Assembly (NCBI GenBank): GCA_022113835.1
Contig: JAILWY010000002.1
Span: forward strand, 9,774,501 to 9,838,500
From: Atopsyche davidsoni
Taxonomy: Eukaryota > Arthropoda > Insecta > Trichoptera > Hydrobiosidae
DNA length: 64,000 nt
Direction of reading: 5' to 3'
In this document: piece after piece, positions 59,201 to 64,000 of the stretch
How the letters are laid out: every line of letters begins with the position of its first letter
Position numbering within the stretch: position 1 is the stretch's first letter
Program-made: the position numbers and the translations under genes
The notes under the pieces: generated by a model
The model's input: the letters and a program-made list of their open reading frames with translations, nothing else
What the model was told of the DNA's origin: nothing
Databases searched by the model: none

Positions 59201-61746
59201 AGGCTTTTTCATTAAATTCCGAAGAAGAAGAAATAATTCGGCTGATATATTAGATTTTTACCCTTATAGTCAATTTTTTTTCGGTACTCTTTTCAGCAAA
59301 GCTTTTCACCATAACAGTTTTTTTCAAATTAGCCGTGATACTCAAAAACTAAATAAGCAATAGAAGACTTTGGAAAAAGTGAATGTATAATCCGGTCCAG
59401 TCTGTGTGCAGTCAAATATGCATGCTTGACACGAATTGGTTTTGATTCGCGGGGAATTCCTATTCTCAATAGAAATCTGGAATTTCAAGTCCCTGTGATG
59501 AACGCGCTCCCGGTGCCTCGCATTGATGCAACATTGCCTTTTTTGAGTAATACAATGCATTGCATGCATTAAATTAAAATAAATTCATTCACGTTTCGCT
59601 TTTGAATATAACAATAAAACAATAGCATTTTTGTATATTAAATTTTACTGAAGTGAAGTGAAAAACAAAATCAGAAAAATTCAGTTTGGAATTTGCAGCT
59701 TAAGCTACTACCTAAACCACCCTGGAAAAATTATTTTGTATTTTGTAAACTCCATGAGCCGGAGCCAACTGAGCTTAAATGATCTAACTAAATGAAGAAT
59801 ATTAAAAAATAAGTAGTAAGTACGAGTAAGAACCTCTAAGAGAATACTAGATATAATGTCAATCAATTTGAAGCAATCGAACACATATGCGGTTTTGTAC
59901 AGCTTGTTATATTTTCTGGGTTGATCTTAATGCATACATGTTTTTTATTAAATAAGAAAACCTTTAAGAATATACTACAACTAATAATTATTTGTTTAAA
60001 CTACTGGGCCACAAGGCAGATAAAAAATAAACCATTACCATATAAAAATTAACAATCACTCATACATTATTGAGTGATGTAATTATTTCCAGAATTGATA
60101 AATATATTTTTTTATCTGAACCGCCTTTTGGCAGGTGTTGTACCGATTTAATGGAATAAATGCATGATTAAGCGTGGACAGCACCGGCCACAGTCCCAGC
60201 ACGTCCCGGAAACGGAGGTGTTCGAGTAAAAAATGTCCGACGCTCATCTCATTTGACGATCTGAACGCAATTAGGAACCAAAAGATGCCTCAGATATTGA
60301 AATGAGTTTCAAAAAGTTTTGAACTCATAAAAAGTGATTAAGGATAACAACATCCGTCACGAATAAACCAAAATAAGATTTTAAAAAATCCACATAAACT
60401 TACGAAACTAGTTTGATTTATTGTTATACATTTTAGGTCGTAAATGTATTCGTTTACTCCAAAGTAGTGAATTTGTTACTTATTGAAAATCAACAGAAAT
60501 TTGGTCCCAATTGCTAAAATTTAACCTAATAAAACACATCCAATAAAGACATTTATAAATGCAACCCACACTCGGAATGCCAAATAAATGTATGTATCCA
60601 AATTTCTTAGAACTTAATTCGTGATATCTTCTTGTCTAAATTCAATCCATTTAACGTGACATCTTATAAATAATTGATTAAAACTAAAAAAAAAATTCAA
60701 TTCATAACAGGCGATTTGTATGTGGGTATATAATATGGATAAAATATCAAATGGTATGTCAAAAAAAATTTACTAATAAAACGTGAAATGGTAATAAATT
60801 ACAAACGACGATTATGTGGTGTAATTCTCAACATTTTTCTGTTAAAAAAAACCATCCAATAAGTTAGCGCATAAGATCAAAATATTGTCAGCAAAGTATT
60901 TAAAAATGACATGGCCTAACACTCAAAGACCATATTTTATTAAACGTGGAGAAGAGAACAATTTCGTTGATGAGTATTAATAGATATTCAATAAATCACC
61001 ATATTCAATTTATTATACATTACAGCATACAGGTTCCTCGTTTTTTCGTATACGAAGAGGTGTGGATTCAAACCTCGGCTATATCAAAAAAAAAAACAAT
61101 AATCGAGAACTCTTCTGGATGTTTTATTTGTGTAACGACGTTTAATAATAAACAAGAAGAAATTAATGTGCAAATGAAGTTAACCAAACATTCCGAATGT
61201 TAAGGTAAACAAGCTGAAAACATTCATTTAATGAGAAAAAAAAAACAATTACCGAACCTTTTAAAACTCATGTTAATTACAAGATTTCCTGCAGTTGATG
61301 ATGTTATAAATAATTTATAACACGTATCAACATAACACGCAAAAGCCGAATCGGATCTAACCCATCACTCTAAACATCAAGATATCTCCATCCTTCAAAA
61401 TCACGTAGGCTTTTTTTTTCAGTAGCGAAATTCCGGGTGTCTAGCCGAAGGGTGCAAAAACTCGCCCGGCCGTCAGACATCGGAAGCGTCAGCGGGGAGT
61501 GCGGGGAAGGGGGAGGGGGATGTCGGGGTGCGGGGAAGTCCCGAGAAAAAATGACGAACCTGTCGACTGTCACATTAAGTCCGCGTCAGCCGAGCGAAGT
61601 GACGGACGCCCTGACGTCCTGACAAAAGGCAGGGGCGATGCTTGGCCGACCGATTTATCGTACTTTGTTGAATTTCAAACCAGCGGTCGCCAACCCACTT
61701 GAAACAATAATTAAAGGATACTTATTCAAATATGAAACGATGAGAA
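56231..61746. other. Non-coding region
   Basis: AT-rich with one GC patch at 61440-61620. No gene or defined repeat recognised. Confidence 0.35.
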
Positions 61747-62403
61747 TCTACTATAATAATATCCATTGTGTGTGTGTGTGTGTGTATGTTTCATTTTTTG
61801 CTTCTCTATAGAATATCTTAAAAGATACAACGCCGATTTTTTGCACGTAAGTTCAGTAAGTTTTTCCGCAGTTATGTGCCGAATTTCAAGATGATAGGAT
61901 AATATTTTCATTCATAAACTAAAAAATATGCTTTAGCGAGTTTCAATATGTACGAATTGTATGAATCTGTTGTTCACCGCGATAATTTCAAATTTAGAAC
62001 TTTTACAAAAAAAAAAAACAAATTTTGATGCTTCTTAGAAATTTCCAGTTTATGTCAGTTTGACACAAGTACCATCTTTATTTTTTCATCGAAATTGCAT
62101 TAGAAATTATTTATCACATCATTGATAACTCAAAATGCCTCCTAAAAAAATAACACCGTCTACGCACAGCAAACGTAATTCAAAAATAATTGCACAATTG
62201 AATGTGATAAAGACTGCATTAAATAAAGAACAGTGCAGTGAAAGTGATGCGTTGCTTGTGACACGAAATGTCAAGCAATGAATCGAAAGGAAAACGTGAG
62301 CAGCGTCTTCTTAAAATTCGAGTACCCAGATATTCGAGTATTCAGCCAAACACTATTGCTTCGTTCATCGAATTCGTCATTCTGTGACGGGCTACATTTC
62401 TAG
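61747..62403 (+). mobile_element. Helitron with canonical ends
   Basis: 657 bp, inserted between A (61746) and T (62404). It begins TCTACTATAATAATATCCA and ends CTAG; hairpin CGTCA-TTCTG-TGACG at 62375-62389 lies 10 nt before CTAG. A (TG)n run is at 61769-61786. It is non-autonomous. Confidence 0.85.
62135..62281 (+). pseudogene. Truncated Helitron-type ORF
   Basis: 48 codons from MPPKKITPSTHSKRNSKIIA to TRNVKQ, then TGA. A basic MPPKK-type start is plausible for an autonomous Helitron protein, but no Rep or helicase motif remains. Confidence 0.4.
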
Positions 62404-64000
62404 TATATATATATTTTAGGAACAGATAAAATTGAAACAAAACTTTGTGTATACCAATAGTCATTTCGACCACCGTGGCTCTGCGCCTAATCGAAAGTTT
62501 TAATCATATATGATTTTAAATATTTCCCACAAGGATATCATCAACAAATTTGTATCGCATAGAGCTGTTTTTTTTTAAAATAATAATTTAATATATCTTT
62601 TATAAGATTAGCAGATATAACTATACTCACAAACAAAATGTTCGGTATCTCATAGTCATTTAGCTTTTCGTATTTGTTGTTGACCCCTGCGCTGTTATTT
62701 GGTTTGATTAAGCAGAGTGATGATCTTATCTGCAGTAACAAGTCTGTAACAATGAGGTAAACACTGGGGGTGGTTTTTAAGGTTTAATTGCGTCGCTCAT
62801 GTGTCAAGGGAGCCTTTGATGTCACTAACGAGACGCGTCCTTCTCACCTGTTGATCGCATCGCCCATCTACCTGCGCTCTTTATCGTTTATCACTGCATA
62901 CGAATCAACTAAATTCTTATAACATGCAATATCACACGGGCTTCACAGCGCGGTAATGTGACTAAATAATATAACTGCCAACTGGAAGAATTGTACCTCA
63001 ACGCTCTAATTAACTGATTAAACAGAATGCCGATTATCAAGTTGATAATACGTTAACACGAATCAAACAAAATGCTTTTTATGTGATAAACGATTTGCAA
63101 TTAAGAAAAACATCAATTAATTCACTTCTTATGCAGGTTTTAAAGCGCATTTACTATCAGTTGGGCGTGAGAAATGCTAATGTAAAGTTAACTGTAGAAA
63201 CGCGATTCGAGTATTTCAACCACTCGGGGTTGTAAAACACCATGTTTTAAAATAATCGATTCACGACAAAAAATATTTTATATAGTATATATAAGTACTT
63301 ATTTTTAGTTTTTCTCTTGCAAGATTCAAATTCTCGATCAATTACAGAGGCACGGTGGTCGACTCGAATATGACTTAAAAAAATTATATATTGTCTAGTC
63401 ATTTTACGTGAGAATTGACTATCCCAAGACAATTATTATTTTTATTTTTGACTTCGAAATAAACAACGTTTGCACCTAATAATTTAAGTGAAAGTATTAA
63501 TATGACCGGGTATGCAAGTATCTGTCTACTTTTCGTAACTTTTTAATAATGTAAATAATATTTTGCCCGCATCTTGCATTAATATGATACGTCGGACATC
63601 GGGTGGGTGACGAGAAGGCGATAATTAAAAATAAACACACACGTTGTTTATTAATATTGAATATTTTAACAATAAACATGAGATAGTTGCCTATTAAACA
63701 TGGCGAATGTGATAATTTAAACCGAGGCAGTTGAACGTCAAATATGATGGATGAAGGTCCAACTTTTATTCATGCCAATCTTAAATATCGCATGTTAATA
63801 CATCATTTTTTTTTATTCCCTCGTTAAACTTGCAATAAGATATTTCAAAAGGAACTAGATACAATCTAGATATTTGCTTTGTTATTTTAAATTTATAATA
63901 AAACATAATTGCATGAATGTTCCTATTGAATAAATATTGTGTTTTGGTATATGATTATCAGGTGTTCAATGCTTGCAGTTATATTTTTTCATTTTGTTTT
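62404..64000. other. Non-coding region
   Basis: AT-rich to the window end; nothing recognised. Confidence 0.4.

Noticed and set aside
1..64000. CRISPR array, operon or phage-like cluster
   Set aside because: No evenly spaced direct repeats with unique spacers and no clustered bacterial-type genes; spliced genes and eukaryotic transposons show nuclear insect-like DNA.

Overview
This window looks like AT-rich insect nuclear DNA. It has short spliced genes with GT-AG introns, TATA plus TCAGT-type core promoters, a short TTAGG-type interstitial repeat, and dense eukaryotic transposon debris (Helitron, hAT-like, mariner, pogo-like MITE, Penelope-like terminal repeats, tRNA-derived repeats). No prokaryotic features were seen. 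The insect order could not be fixed from the sequence alone.

Two gene loci are supported. (1) On the minus strand at 7.1-13.9 kb lies a cluster of three secreted TIL-domain (Ascaris-type, cysteine-rich) serine protease inhibitor genes. Gene A (13822 to 11099) has a signal-peptide exon, six one-exon TIL domains joined by phase-1 introns, and a tiny terminal exon. Gene B (9424 to about 8276) and gene C (7651 to 7123) each have a signal-peptide exon and one TIL domain. A and B share a TATA box exactly 30 nt from a TCAGTT initiator. (2) On the plus strand at 50.35-52.49 kb lies the decaprenyl diphosphate synthase subunit 2 gene (Pdss2, ubiquinone side chain), with two confident exons and one unexpected in-frame 44-codon exon.

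The rest is non-coding or mobile. From left to right: a 132-bp tandem array (4.15-4.7 kb); a duplicated unit with a TTAGG junction (5.9-6.17 kb); a repeat pair with a perfect 14-bp hairpin (15.0 and 16.5 kb); a tRNA-like composite repeat family (17.9, 43.6, 43.8, 50.8, 55.7 kb); a 2.2-kb hAT-like transposon with perfect 8-bp target duplications (18.36-20.55 kb); a complex tandem region (21.8-22.5 kb); Penelope-like terminal repeats with hammerhead-ribozyme motifs (23.2-23.5, 30.5-31.1, 50.0, 53.3 kb); a 20-bp-TIR MITE (28.1 kb); GC-rich minisatellites (25.7, 30.3 kb); two MITEs (37.9, 39.5 kb); a non-autonomous hAT (40.2-41.1 kb); two Helitrons (44.7, 61.7 kb); a mariner fragment (47.3 kb); a pogo-like MITE (48.8 kb); and a repeat pair (45.75 and 49.5 kb).

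The most unusual signals are: three 43-nt hammerhead motifs, one enclosed in a 166-bp foldback whose second hairpin competes with stem I; a second, diverged hammerhead-like family with a core covariation; a TIL domain that lost both partners of one disulfide; and the extra Pdss2 exon. No new defence-like or operon-like system was found. Most other predicted ORFs are short and sit in AT-rich or repeat DNA, and I do not support them as genes.
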